64,000 nucleotides of DNA, from positions 248,001 through 312,000 of the forward strand of contig NZ_JAGGQQ010000008.1 of assembly GCF_018613195.1 (NCBI RefSeq), written 5' to 3'. The number at the start of each line of letters is the position of its first letter. Within the stretch, counting starts at the first letter, position 1. The notes below the pieces were generated by a model. It was not told where the DNA came from, made no database searches, and saw only the letters and a list, made by a program, of their open reading frames with translations. The position numbers and the translations under genes were made by a program. Of the stretch, positions 28,351 to 36,982 are shown in pieces. This DNA is from Bacillus sp. ISL-45. GTDB taxonomy: Bacteria; Bacillota; Bacilli; Bacillales; Cytobacillaceae.

Positions 28351-29088
28351 GTGGGGGAGGATACTATAATTCTTACAAAGAAAATTGCCAGTATATTGCT
28401 GGCTGGAACGTTGCTGGCAGGCTTGCCTGGCGGTGCATTTGCAAAGCCGGAAAAGAAAGTGGCAGATTTAGCGGTATTGGGTGATTCTTTAGCTGCGGGC
28501 TGGACACCTTATGGTAAAAAAGGTCCAGGATATGGGGAATTTTTAAAAGCAAGGTTTGAACAATCTCAATACAAAGGTGATTTAAATAATCATGGTTTCC
28601 CAGGCTATGATTCCAGTCAGTTATTAAATGATGTGCTGACAAACACCGATGTCATACAATCTATAGAAGATGCAGAAGTCATCGTGATGGACATTGGGGC
28701 AAATGATCTTTTAAGGGCATTGTCATCGAAAAATCCTGGGGTAATACAAGGAGCTTTGTTCGGGGTGAATGAAAATTTAAACCGAATTTTAAAAACAATA
28801 GATGAATTAAACCCAGATGTCGATGTCTATGTAATGGGGTATTACAACCCATTTCCTTACTTGCAGGAGGAGCAGCAAGCTTCCTTGATGCCATTGCTAG
28901 AGAATTTGAACCAAACGATTGAAAAAGCTTCCGAAGATAACGGTGACACTTATGTTCCAACTGAGAAAATAATCGCAAAACATTATGAAGAATACCTTCC
29001 TAATCCAGCTGATATACATCTTAGCGAGGAAGGCTATAAAATAGTGGCGAAAGAGTTTTGGAAAGCGATTGATGATAACCTGAAATAG
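28351..29088 (+). CDS. Secreted SGNH/GDSL-family esterase
   Basis: The protein (about 239-245 residues) has a signal peptide (IASILLAGTLLAGLPGGAFA) and the SGNH hydrolase blocks: GDSLAAG with the nucleophilic serine, DIGANDLL (block III) and DIHLSEEGY with the catalytic Asp and His. It likely removes acyl groups from a lipid or polysaccharide outside the cell. The start is unclear: GTG 28351 overlaps the GGGGGAGG ribosome binding site, whereas the ideally placed codon is ATT (28369), a rare start. No operon partners. Confidence 0.82.
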   Translation: MGEDTIILTKKIASILLAGTLLAGLPGGAFAKPEKKVADLAVLGDSLAAGWTPYGKKGPGYGEFLKARFEQSQYKGDLNNHGFPGYDSSQLLNDVLTNTDVIQSIEDAEVIVMDIGANDLLRALSSKNPGVIQGALFGVNENLNRILKTIDELNPDVDVYVMGYYNPFPYLQEEQQASLMPLLENLNQTIEKASEDNGDTYVPTEKIIAKHYEEYLPNPADIHLSEEGYKIVAKEFWKAIDDNLK

Positions 29089-29094
29089 CTTGAG

Positions 29095-29125
29095 TGCCTG
29101 GCTTTAGACGGCCAGGCATTTTTTG
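29095..29125 (+). terminator. Intrinsic terminator after the SGNH esterase gene
   Basis: TGCCTGGC and GCCAGGCA form an eight-base stem with an eight-base loop, followed by TTTTTT. Confidence 0.85.
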
Positions 29126-29174
29126 TGCATTTTTTTAAGTATATTTAAAGATCGAATTTGATCTTTATTTTAAC

Positions 29175-29845
29175 TCACTGGTTGTACTTTGAATTGTTAG
29201 AATAATAGGTCTTAATGTGATAGATGATCGTTCCATCCGCTTGAACCGTATAGTCAATGTCCTCTGTTTCAAATATCCCTATTAATTTATTCCTCTCCAA
29301 TTGCTTTTTTACATTCAGTTCATTTATATGCTGGGTGAGTTCACCGTTATAAGGGCTATTTGTCTTTTTAGTATTTCAAGGTAGGTGATAATGAATAGTC
29401 GTTTCTCCATGGCCTCCAAAAATGATTGTTTATGGGATTTGAATGCGGAAGGGACCTTTAACTTTTCAGCTTCCAGCAGAAGGACGTTAAGGGAGGTTTT
29501 ATCTTGCTGTAAAGAAGCCAAGTCAACAGCTGAAGGAAATGGTGTTGCGGTTAAATATTGATTTAAAAGAGCGTCACTTTTCTCCGTATATTCGCGGTGT
29601 GCCTCCAGGTACTTGAAAATTTTATCATGTTTATTAACGATCAAGTCACTGTAAATCTTTGTTGGTATAGTAGAAAACATAATGGCAAAAAGGATGATGC
29701 CGGCCAAGCTGTAGGTCCACCATGGCCTATTACTTTTCTTTCTTCTATTACCGGGATAATATATGCTTTCCTGTTCAAAATTCAAGCCGTCCCGGTTAAG
29801 CTTATTCATTTCCTTTTTAAAATGTTTCTGTGCAGGAGTAGCCAT
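29175..29845 (-). pseudogene. Single-pass membrane protein of unknown function, frameshifted near the C-terminus
   Basis: The first frame (173 codons from ATG 29845) encodes a basic cytoplasmic start, one membrane helix (about residues 45-62) and an outer domain. It then ends abruptly as ALITVNSPSI. A single added base near 29333 would instead continue as GELTQHINELNVKK, then IDYTVQADGTIIYH, to a TGA at 29175, about 55 further residues with sensible composition. I read this as one gene of about 225 residues broken by a one-base deletion or a sequence error. No family recognised. Confidence 0.55.
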
Positions 29846-29989
29846 CTAAAACACCCTTTGGATAATCTTTCTAAACTCACTTTATTTTAATCCTTATGGG
29901 GGTATTACTCAATAAAAAATTGTCGAATTTTACCTATCTCACTTGAGTTTGTCGTATTGACCCAGAAACGGAGACGAAGTAATAATATC

Positions 29990-30051
29990 CTGTTTTGAGA
30001 GGGAATTACTAACAGGGCTTCCGATCTCTCAGGCAAAATGGTCTTTGAGAG
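29990..30051 (+). promoter_or_regulatory. Possible structured leader with glycine-riboswitch-like core
   Basis: CTCTCAGGCAAAA (30026-30038) matches the 3' core of Bacillus glycine riboswitches, and GAGAG elements at 29997-30001 and 30047-30051 could pair with it. The 5' parts of a glycine aptamer are not convincing and the downstream VanZ-like gene has no glycine link, so this is a weak call. Confidence 0.2.
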
Positions 30052-30123
30052 TTACTAATCTAATTCCTGCACTGATTATCAACCGCTCACTTTGGCTAGG
30101 CTGAAGGTAAAGAGGTGATCGGG

Positions 30124-30570
30124 TTGCTGGATTTTCAACTGATATCCGGGCTGGATAAGCTTATGCATTTCTTGGGTTTTGCAGGTGTTTCAGTGTCAAT
30201 AGGAATATTCCTTTTAATAATCTCAGGTCCTGACGGTGTGAAACAACAGCTGAAGATTGTATGGTTAGCCCTGGTGACGGTCGGAATCATTGAGGAGTAC
30301 CGACAGTTCCTGGATCCTGGCAGAAGTGCTGAGTTTCTGGATGCAGTGGCAAATATGGTAGGGGTAAGTGTGGGGGTTGGTATTACATTAGGATTATTTT
30401 ATTTAGTTGCTAATAAGCAGCGAATATTTTCAAGTGTATTTCGACTTTACCCAATGTTCCTGATGATGCTGTTATTAGGATTGCTATACATAAACGAAAG
30501 GCCTTTTTTAAAGGAGGAAGTTTCCTTTCAAGAACGGGTCAGGAGCCTGGCTACTTTGATCGGATTTTAG
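30124..30570 (+). CDS. VanZ-like membrane protein
   Basis: The 148-residue protein has four hydrophobic segments and the VanZ-family layout: LDKLMHFLGFAG near the start and EEYRQFLDPGRSAEFLDAVAN in the middle. VanZ relatives are small envelope proteins, one of which gives low-level teicoplanin resistance, but most are uncharacterised. TTG 30124 is preferred because AGAGGTGATC precedes it; the GTG at 30115 is part of that site. Confidence 0.75.
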   Translation: MLDFQLISGLDKLMHFLGFAGVSVSIGIFLLIISGPDGVKQQLKIVWLALVTVGIIEEYRQFLDPGRSAEFLDAVANMVGVSVGVGITLGLFYLVANKQRIFSSVFRLYPMFLMMLLLGLLYINERPFLKEEVSFQERVRSLATLIGF

Positions 30571-30577
30571 GGAACAT

Positions 30578-30612
30578 GAAAAAAGCGGGGGACTCATTCC
30601 TCCGCTTTTTTC
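30578..30612. terminator. Bidirectional intrinsic terminator
   Basis: GAAAAAAGCGGGGGA and TCCTCCGCTTTTTTC form a strong stem with a five-base loop between the convergent VanZ-like and M14 carboxypeptidase genes. Confidence 0.9.
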
Positions 30613-30618
30613 ATAATC

Positions 30619-31830
30619 TTATAGCCCTGGTGAATAGGCAGTTTTCGGGATGTTATCATAATCAGCTGAGTCCAGCGTCTCCACTGAACCATCAACCACT
30701 CCGTTGACGATTCCATAAAGGCCGGTTTCAACAGCTTTAACCAGCTGTCCTTTTTTCTTTTGCCCTAAGGAGTGCGATTGGCCTCTTACTTCGAAAAGAA
30801 CTGTGCCGCTTCCGTTCAAAGCAAAGCTTCCAAGTGCAGTTCCAGGAAGGTCCAGGTCTTGTTGATATAGGGTGATGTTGTTGAATGGTGAGTTTTCACC
30901 AAGTGATTGCAGCGCATTGTAGGCGGCAAGATTCAGTTGCTTGGAAAACTCGAAATTATAGTTGTCCTTATACTCAGCGTACTTAGCACCTTCTGTTGTG
31001 TTCGGGTCCGGTACAAAGTCCGCTGATAGGGACATAGTGACAAGGTCGTCTGTGCCTTCAACATAATATTGACCCTGGTGGTGAAGGTCGATGAAGACAT
31101 CCACTTTGCCGAACTCTGCCTGGAGCTTCTTATACACATCGCGCACGGTTTGTGATTCAGGCGTGATGTACCAGCCAGCTTGACTTGATGTTCCAGGGAA
31201 ATCTTCTGCCTGCGGAACATAATCAAGGTCTGGATTAAAGTCCCGGTTTACGTCAAATCCAGGGCGGCCATTGTAATCTCTGTCCTGGATAATGCGGTTG
31301 TTATAGTAATTCCAGGCAGGAGACGCTGCATCTGCAAGCTGAGGGAAATCTTCGACGACTTCTTCCCATGACATATCATTGCCGCGGCGGTCCAACTCGG
31401 ATGCATCAGGGTTCATTTTTGGCAAAGTAACGAGAGTGATTTCCTCGCGGATTTTTTGGGCTTCAGGCGAATTGCTTGAACCCAGATATTGAAGCATGCT
31501 AAGCAAAGCTTCTGTTCCAGTGCTCTCATTGCCATGGATCTCGCTTTCAATCAGGACTACTTTTTCGCCAGTCCCGACTCTCGCCTGATAAATATCCCTT
31601 CCCTGGTTTGATTGGCCGACAACCTCCAATGCGACTTTACCCTGGCTGTTCGCTTCGATCTGCTGAAGACGTTTGACCATTTCAGCATAATCAGTATATC
31701 CGTTGACCGAATAAACCTGATTTTCGTTGTAGAGTTTCCCGTTTGGCGAGTTGGTTGCCAGTGTTGGCGTCGCAAGGGCAGTGCATAATGCTAAAACACT
31801 TAGTCCGGTGATTACTTTGCTTTTCTTCAT
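30619..31830 (-). CDS. Secreted M14-family zinc carboxypeptidase
   Basis: The 403-residue protein has a signal peptide (VITGLSVLALCTALATPTLA) and the M14 metallocarboxypeptidase motifs: zinc ligands in EIHGNEST (H-x-x-E), the third ligand in DLHHQG, and the catalytic glutamate in LFEVRGQS. It should remove C-terminal residues from peptides, possibly cell-wall peptides, outside the cell. ATG 31830 is well spaced from AAAGGAG; the ATG at 31836 is too close. It has no operon partner. Confidence 0.9.
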   Translation of the reverse strand: MKKSKVITGLSVLALCTALATPTLATNSPNGKLYNENQVYSVNGYTDYAEMVKRLQQIEANSQGKVALEVVGQSNQGRDIYQARVGTGEKVVLIESEIHGNESTGTEALLSMLQYLGSSNSPEAQKIREEITLVTLPKMNPDASELDRRGNDMSWEEVVEDFPQLADAASPAWNYYNNRIIQDRDYNGRPGFDVNRDFNPDLDYVPQAEDFPGTSSQAGWYITPESQTVRDVYKKLQAEFGKVDVFIDLHHQGQYYVEGTDDLVTMSLSADFVPDPNTTEGAKYAEYKDNYNFEFSKQLNLAAYNALQSLGENSPFNNITLYQQDLDLPGTALGSFALNGSGTVLFEVRGQSHSLGQKKKGQLVKAVETGLYGIVNGVVDGSVETLDSADYDNIPKTAYSPGL

Positions 31831-31836
31831 CGACAC

Positions 31837-32223
31837 ATCGCTCCTTTAACTAGTAAAAGTAATTTCCTAGCTATTTTAATAGGGTTAATAGAGAAATGTT
31901 GACGCAATTTGTCGAATATTTCGATTTCCGAAATAAATGAGAGAAAGGGACTAGGCTGCCTAGGGAGATTGGTAGTTTTGATTTAGAAACAAGAGAATTA
32001 GAGGGTATATCTATTTTCCTGTATTTTTGAATTGGAGCAACATAGGGTGAATATATGTCTTTTAGGGAATCAAGTTTTTTATTGGAGAGAGGGTTGGCAG
32101 GGTGTAGACGAGTATCACTTGAAATTTTGTCAGAAGAGGTGAAGTTATTTTATATAAGACCGGTTTCGCCAACTTCTGTGGTAAGTCATAATGGAATAGA
32201 ATGGGAGAACTTTGTAGGGAGGA
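31837..32223. other. Intergenic region between divergent genes
   Basis: This 387-base AT-rich stretch holds the promoters of the M14 carboxypeptidase gene (minus) and the DUF3221 gene (plus). A 64-codon frame starting at 32055 overlaps the next gene, has no recognisable domain and is not supported. No repeats or RNA genes are evident. Confidence 0.4.
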
Positions 32224-32634
32224 ATGAAGTTGAAGCTAAAAGGCTTTGAGATTGTAATAGTAATTATGACAATTATCATCTTTGGTGTTTCTGTATTCAT
32301 TGCTTTTAGGTCTACTATTGACCTGTTCTATGATAAGTACGAAGGATATGTGGCATTTACTGAAGTAGAGGACGATCGTTATATTGTGCTAGTGATTAAA
32401 GATATAACAAGGGAGGAAATTGAAACATATTCGGATGCAGCCGAATTAGATTATATAGCTCAGCAAGATGCGAGGGATTATGGAACAAGAGGCAATTACT
32501 TTTCAATAAATCAAAGAGATTTCAAGAAACTTAAAAAAGGACAAAAAGTCGAAATCTACTATAAAGAACAGGCAGCAGCAGATATATGGGGAGCTGCCAT
32601 AAAAGCTTCGAAAGTTAAGATTATAGAAGAGTGA
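32224..32634 (+). CDS. Small membrane-anchored protein of unknown function
   Basis: The 134-136-residue protein has one N-terminal membrane helix (IVIVIMTIIIFGVSVFIAF) and an outer domain starting GYVAFTEVEDDRYIVLV, reminiscent of the DUF3221 protein at 20804. TTG 32230 is slightly better spaced from GGAGG than ATG 32224; both are possible. It is followed within 10 bases by a long palindrome. Function unknown. Confidence 0.6.
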   Translation: MKLKLKGFEIVIVIMTIIIFGVSVFIAFRSTIDLFYDKYEGYVAFTEVEDDRYIVLVIKDITREEIETYSDAAELDYIAQQDARDYGTRGNYFSINQRDFKKLKKGQKVEIYYKEQAAADIWGAAIKASKVKIIEE

Positions 32635-32642
32635 GTTGAAGA

Positions 32643-32697
32643 CTTTACCACACCACCGCACTGGGGGTCTGACCCCCAGTGCGGTGGTGTGGTAAAG
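32643..32697. repeat. Perfect 55-base palindrome with GGGGGTCTGACCCCC core
   Basis: The left arm (32643-32669) is the exact reverse complement of the right arm (32671-32697), 27 bases each around a single central T. The centre reads GGGGGTC-T-GACCCCC and the outer arms begin CTTTACCACACC. It follows the DUF3221-like gene and belongs to the same repeat family as 26567-26619. As RNA it would form a very stable hairpin on either strand. Confidence 0.95.
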
Positions 32698-32839
32698 GTT
32701 AAAAGTATGGTTCCTTCTGGTTATGCTTATTGGTTTTGTTGTTGGAAATCAAGATTCGGATTTGGGACTGTTTCTTTGTCATTGCGCTTTTCTTCCGGGT
32801 ATGCTATGTATGAAGGGAAGGAAAGAACGGGTGATTAAG

Positions 32840-34501
32840 ATGATTAAAGTGTTATTTATTGCGCCATATCCTGCGATGGCTGTACTGATCGATGAATGTA
32901 AAACAGATGCTGAGGATTTGGATGTTACGGTAAAGACCGGAAATCTGGGCTCTGCGGTCCCGCTGGCTAAAAGGGCGGAACAGGATGGTTTTGATGTAAT
33001 CATCAGCCGCGGAGGAACTGCTAAATTGATTGAAGAAGTGACCAATTTGCCGGTTATTGATATCCATGTTTCTGGTTATGATATGCTGCGTGTGCTTACT
33101 CTGGCGAATGAGTTTCCAGGCAAGAAGGCGATTGTTGGCTTCTCTAACATTACATTGGGGGCAGAGACAATCACTGATATATTGGAATTTCCAATTGAAG
33201 TATTTACTGTTGAAAGAGCAGAAGAAGTCGGACCACTTATTAAGGACCTTAAGGATCAGGGGTTTAGTGTCATTATGGGGGATGTTGTTACTGTCCATAA
33301 TGCTGATCGGTACGGGATGGAAGGGATTTTGATTCAATCAGGGCGCGAGGCAATCTTTGACGCTTTCCAGCGAACCAGGACCATTTATTCCTTTTACCAG
33401 AAGAAACAGACAGAGATTGAATTGATGAAAGCTATGTTGGATACAGCAGCATCAGACTTTGTCGTCATTGACTCTGATGGTGGTATTGTTTACGAACAGT
33501 GGAAAACAATTTCATCATCATTAATAGATTTAACTGAATTACCCGAAGACGGGAGTCTGAATTCCCAGGGGGTTATAACAACAGGCAATGAAATGTACAA
33601 GGTAAAACCATCTGTGCTGACTAATGGGGGCAGGAAACACTATCTGTATTCTTTTTCTAAGCTAGAACAATCAATGGATGAATCATTGATAAAAGTGGAG
33701 CATGTATCTCAACTTCCTTTAATCATTCAGGAAAGCGAGCAGATGAGGAATTGCATTTCCTCGATAGGAGCAAATATTAAAAGGTGCAAATGGGCGTTGA
33801 TTGGCGAAAGAGGTACTGGCAAGGGTTTGATTGCAAGGTATATCCATTATATGAAGCATGGAGGAAATGGGCTTTTTGCAGTAGTAGAGGCTAGGGATTT
33901 TTTAAAGAATTCTGAAGCGGATAAGGACATCAAGACGATTTATCTTCAGTGTATTGATGCTTTGGATGCCTCTGAACAACAGAGACTGCATCGGGTGGCT
34001 GATCATTATTGCAGCTTAGGTATCGATGTCATCTTTTCTGTTCAAGTGGAAAATGAAGGAGTCTTTGATTCCAATGTTGCAAGAATCTACTTGCCGCCTT
34101 TGCGGAACCGGTCTTGTGATATAAGGGCGCTTGCCGCATATTTAATTGCGGATTCGAATCAGCGCTTTGGGACATCGCCGATCAAGATTAAAGAGGAAGC
34201 TCTCGACCTTTTGGAAAAGTATCATTGGCCTGGCAATGTAGCAGAGTTGAAAGCTGTCTTGCATGACGCCGTTGCTGCAGAAAAGGGTTATGTTTTAGGT
34301 ACGGAAATGATTGGTCCTATGCTGGAATTGAAGATTACAAGCGAATTATCAATTCCGGACGATTTTTTACAGGGAACATTAGAAGATATCGAGAAGAAAA
34401 TTATCCTTGCAGTCATGGAACAAGAGGACGGGAATCAGACAAGAGTGGCGAATAGGCTGAATATCAATCGTTCCACATTATGGAGAAAGCTGAAGAATTA
34501 A
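32840..34501 (+). CDS. PrpR-type regulator with degenerate sigma-54 AAA+ domain
   Basis: The 553-residue protein has an N-terminal PrpR_N sensor domain (about 1-175), a linker, an AAA+ region (about 290-470) and a C-terminal Fis-type helix-turn-helix (TRVANRLNINRSTLWRKLK). The Walker A motif GERGTGKG remains, but the GAFTGA loop that contacts sigma-54 is absent and the Walker B position reads LQCIDAL rather than FLDEI. It is therefore unlikely to activate sigma-54 polymerase. ATG 32840 follows GGGTGATTAAG. It lies directly upstream of, and on the same strand as, the four-carbon acid-sugar operon, which it probably controls; the effector may be an acid or its phosphate. Confidence 0.82.
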   Translation: MIKVLFIAPYPAMAVLIDECKTDAEDLDVTVKTGNLGSAVPLAKRAEQDGFDVIISRGGTAKLIEEVTNLPVIDIHVSGYDMLRVLTLANEFPGKKAIVGFSNITLGAETITDILEFPIEVFTVERAEEVGPLIKDLKDQGFSVIMGDVVTVHNADRYGMEGILIQSGREAIFDAFQRTRTIYSFYQKKQTEIELMKAMLDTAASDFVVIDSDGGIVYEQWKTISSSLIDLTELPEDGSLNSQGVITTGNEMYKVKPSVLTNGGRKHYLYSFSKLEQSMDESLIKVEHVSQLPLIIQESEQMRNCISSIGANIKRCKWALIGERGTGKGLIARYIHYMKHGGNGLFAVVEARDFLKNSEADKDIKTIYLQCIDALDASEQQRLHRVADHYCSLGIDVIFSVQVENEGVFDSNVARIYLPPLRNRSCDIRALAAYLIADSNQRFGTSPIKIKEEALDLLEKYHWPGNVAELKAVLHDAVAAEKGYVLGTEMIGPMLELKITSELSIPDDFLQGTLEDIEKKIILAVMEQEDGNQTRVANRLNINRSTLWRKLKN

Positions 34502-34542
34502 ATCTTTGGCTTTTTTTATTTGTGTTTAATAATGCAACAGTT

Positions 34543-34567
34543 TTGTTGTGTAATAATTTTACAACAA
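34543..34567 (+). promoter_or_regulatory. Candidate operator of the PrpR-type regulator
   Basis: TTGTTGT (34543-34549) and ACAACAA (34561-34567) are perfect inverted repeats with an 11-base spacer, located just upstream of the promoter of the permease gene, a typical activator position. An overlapping CAACA at 34535 adds a further half-site. Confidence 0.45.
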
Positions 34568-34586
34568 ATATTTTGTGAAAAAACTA

Positions 34587-34615
34587 TTGCAAAAATAAAA
34601 CGTTTTCACTAAAAT
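34587..34615 (+). promoter_or_regulatory. Sigma-A promoter of the four-carbon acid-sugar operon
   Basis: TTGCAA (34587-34592) and TAAAAT (34610-34615) are separated by 17 bases. No TGGC-N8-TTGC sigma-54 element is seen in this region. Confidence 0.6.
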
Positions 34616-34620
34616 GAAAC

Positions 34621-34635
34621 ATGTAAGCGATTACT
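34621..34635 (+). promoter_or_regulatory. CcpA cre site
   Basis: ATGTAAGCGATTACT matches the cre consensus WTGWAANCGNWNNCW at every position. It starts about six bases after the -10 element, where bound CcpA would block transcription, so the operon should be repressed by preferred sugars. Confidence 0.8.
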
Positions 34636-34678
34636 AAATCGTTTAAATTTGAAACATTATAAAAGGGGATGCTAGAAT

Positions 34679-35671
34679 ATGAGAATAAAGGCAGGTTTAG
34701 AAAGAATTCCTGGTGGAATGATGGTTGTCCCGTTGCTTATTGCAGCAACACTAAACACCTTTGCACCAAACTTGCTTCGTATTGGTAACTTTACAGAGGC
34801 GCTGTTCGTAAATGGCGCAGGTACTTTAATTGCACTTTTCCTATTGGCGACTGGTGCACAAATAAATGTTAAATCTTTCGGTGTTTCGGTTGGTAAAGGT
34901 GCGACACTGCTTGGAATCAAGTGGATTGTCGGTGCCGCTGTCGGACTTATTGCTTACTTATTTGCTGGTGACAACGGATTGTGGTTAGGGCTGGCGCCAA
35001 TCGCGATCATTGCCGCAATGACAAATAGTAATGGTGGATTATTCGTTGCTTTAGTTGGTCAATACGGAAATAAAGAAGACCGCGCTTCTTATTCACTGCT
35101 TGCATTGAATGATGGTCCTTTCTTAACGATGGTTGCACTATCAATCTTCGGTGCAATGGGCTTTGTTGACGGAATGTTCTCTATCCAATCATTCATTGCT
35201 GTATTGCTGCCAATCCTTGTTGGTATGGTGTTAGGTAATCTTGATGAAGAAATGCGTGAATTCCTTGATAATGGAAGTTCAATGCTGATTCCATTCTTCG
35301 CTTTCGCACTTGGTATGGGTATCGATTTTGGAGCAATCGTTGCAGGTGGATTAACAGGAGTTCTATTAGGTATTATGACAGTTCTATTCACAGGTACTGC
35401 AGGTTACTTTGTGTTCAAGGCTTTCAAGTGGAATCCTATCGTAGGTGCTGCGGAAGGCTCAACAGCGGGTAATGCGGTTGCTACTCCTGCCGCGATTGCT
35501 GCCGCAAATGCAAGCTTCTCACAATATGCTGAGCTGGCGACTGTCCAGGTAGCTGCATCGACTGTTACAACAGCAATTCTACTGCCGCTATTCATCGCTT
35601 TCCTTGTTAAACGACTTGAGAAAAAGGGGTACGCGTTCAAGCAGGGAAATGTCATAAAAGTGGATAATTAA
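34679..35671 (+). CDS. KdgT-family 2-keto-3-deoxygluconate-type permease
   Basis: The 330-residue membrane protein belongs to the KdgT family, with about ten helices and conserved segments such as FLLATGAQINVKSFG, AAMTNSNGGLFVALVGQYG and AEGSTAGNAVATPAAIAAA. Classical KdgT imports 2-keto-3-deoxygluconate with protons. Here it is followed by an acid-sugar kinase and PdxA2, so it more likely imports D-threonate, D-erythronate or a related four-carbon acid. ATG 34679 follows AAAAGGGGATG. It is the first gene of a three-gene operon. Confidence 0.88.
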   Translation: MRIKAGLERIPGGMMVVPLLIAATLNTFAPNLLRIGNFTEALFVNGAGTLIALFLLATGAQINVKSFGVSVGKGATLLGIKWIVGAAVGLIAYLFAGDNGLWLGLAPIAIIAAMTNSNGGLFVALVGQYGNKEDRASYSLLALNDGPFLTMVALSIFGAMGFVDGMFSIQSFIAVLLPILVGMVLGNLDEEMREFLDNGSSMLIPFFAFALGMGIDFGAIVAGGLTGVLLGIMTVLFTGTAGYFVFKAFKWNPIVGAAEGSTAGNAVATPAAIAAANASFSQYAELATVQVAASTVTTAILLPLFIAFLVKRLEKKGYAFKQGNVIKVDN

Positions 35672-35683
35672 GGGTGTGATCAC

Positions 35684-36982
35684 ATGGGTGAAAAAATCGG
35701 AATCATCGCAGACGACTTAACAGGTGCCAATGACTCTGGAGTACAATTGGCTAAAAAAGGGTTTTCTTCAACCGTAGTGTTCAATCTAGAAGGTATTAAA
35801 GAAGCAGGCTCAACCCCTGATGTCCTGGTTGTCGATACTGACAGCAGGGCAGTTCCTGGGGAGAAAGCGCATGAAGCAGTGGTTAAAGCTGCTTCTCTTC
35901 TTTTTCAGAATGGGTATTCACATGTCTACAAGAAAATCGATTCTACTTTACGTGGGAATGTAGCGGTTGAAATCGCTGCAACCGCCAGTGTTTGTAAGCC
36001 AGAGGCAGTTGTGATTGTGCCAGCTTTTCCGAAGGTGAACAGGACTACAGTCAATGGCCTTCATTATGTAAATGGCACACTGATTACGGAAACGGAGTTT
36101 GGGCGCGATCCGAAAACTCCAGTTACAGAAGGGTTTATCCCGGATTTGCTAAAGAAGTCTGTGGAAGAAGATATTGCTTTAATTGATCTTGATTTGATTC
36201 GTGGGTCAGAGGATCAGTTAGCGGAATTCGTCGATAATTCAATAGACGGCGGGCAATCCTGGTTCGTTTGTGACAGCGAGACAGAAGAAGATCTAAAGGC
36301 AATCGCGGCATTTTTTGCAAAATTGGGCAAAAGGATTATTTGGGCTGGGTCTGGCGGATTAATTGAGTATCTTCCTGCTGAATTGGCGATTTTCCCTCAG
36401 TCAGGACAAAATATGAAAAAGACCTCCATCGATCGGACCCTTACCGTATCCGGGAGCCTTTCTAAGGTGACGAAAAATCAGCTTGAGAGCCTAAAGGGGT
36501 TAAAGGAAGTTAAGTTTATAGAAATAAATCCAGTTCAATTGGTTGAAGATACACTTGAGGCGAGTAACTTGGCAGTAAACAAAGAAGCCAATCATTATGT
36601 TCTTTATGTTGATTCATCTGAAGCAAACAGAGTGGCTGCGCGTGAAGTTGGCGACAGATTGGGCTATAACAGCAACCAGGTGAGTGAAGCGATTGCCTCC
36701 GGACTGGCGAAGGCCGCAAAAGTTTTCCTCCAGCAGGTCCAGAATATCGGCGGGCTGGTTTTAACAGGTGGTGACACTGCGAAAGCTGTTTGTGGTGAAT
36801 TAGGTGTGAATGAAATGGAACTCCACTCTGAGGTCGAATCCGGACTGCCGTTTGGCAGGATCAGGAGCGGGGAAAAGGACTTCTGGGCAATTACAAAGGC
36901 TGGTGGCTTCGGAAACGAAGGCTCGCTTGTAAAAGCAGTGGAATACATGACAGGAAAGGTTGGGCAATATGAAACAAACTAA
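35684..36982 (+). CDS. Four-carbon acid-sugar kinase (DUF1537)
   Basis: The 432-residue protein has the N-terminal DUF1537 motif IADDLTGANDSG and the HVYKKIDSTLRGN segment, plus a C-terminal nucleotide-binding domain (LVLTGGDTAKAVC). Family members phosphorylate D-threonate, D-erythronate or 3-oxo-tetronates at O4 with ATP. Paired with PdxA2 and lacking the otnC/otnI and denD-type genes, it most resembles the D-threonate kinase route. It follows the permease by 12 bases and overlaps the next gene by 14. The exact epimer cannot be read from sequence. Confidence 0.88.
   Translation: MGEKIGIIADDLTGANDSGVQLAKKGFSSTVVFNLEGIKEAGSTPDVLVVDTDSRAVPGEKAHEAVVKAASLLFQNGYSHVYKKIDSTLRGNVAVEIAATASVCKPEAVVIVPAFPKVNRTTVNGLHYVNGTLITETEFGRDPKTPVTEGFIPDLLKKSVEEDIALIDLDLIRGSEDQLAEFVDNSIDGGQSWFVCDSETEEDLKAIAAFFAKLGKRIIWAGSGGLIEYLPAELAIFPQSGQNMKKTSIDRTLTVSGSLSKVTKNQLESLKGLKEVKFIEINPVQLVEDTLEASNLAVNKEANHYVLYVDSSEANRVAAREVGDRLGYNSNQVSEAIASGLAKAAKVFLQQVQNIGGLVLTGGDTAKAVCGELGVNEMELHSEVESGLPFGRIRSGEKDFWAITKAGGFGNEGSLVKAVEYMTGKVGQYETN

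Noticed and set aside
32055-32249. 64-codon frame upstream of the 136-residue protein
   Set aside because: Overlaps the next gene start, has no domain or signal, and composition is unlike neighbouring proteins.
34500-34678. Sigma-54 (-24/-12) promoter before the permease gene
   Set aside because: No TGGC-N8-TTGC pair is present; a sigma-A promoter fits better.
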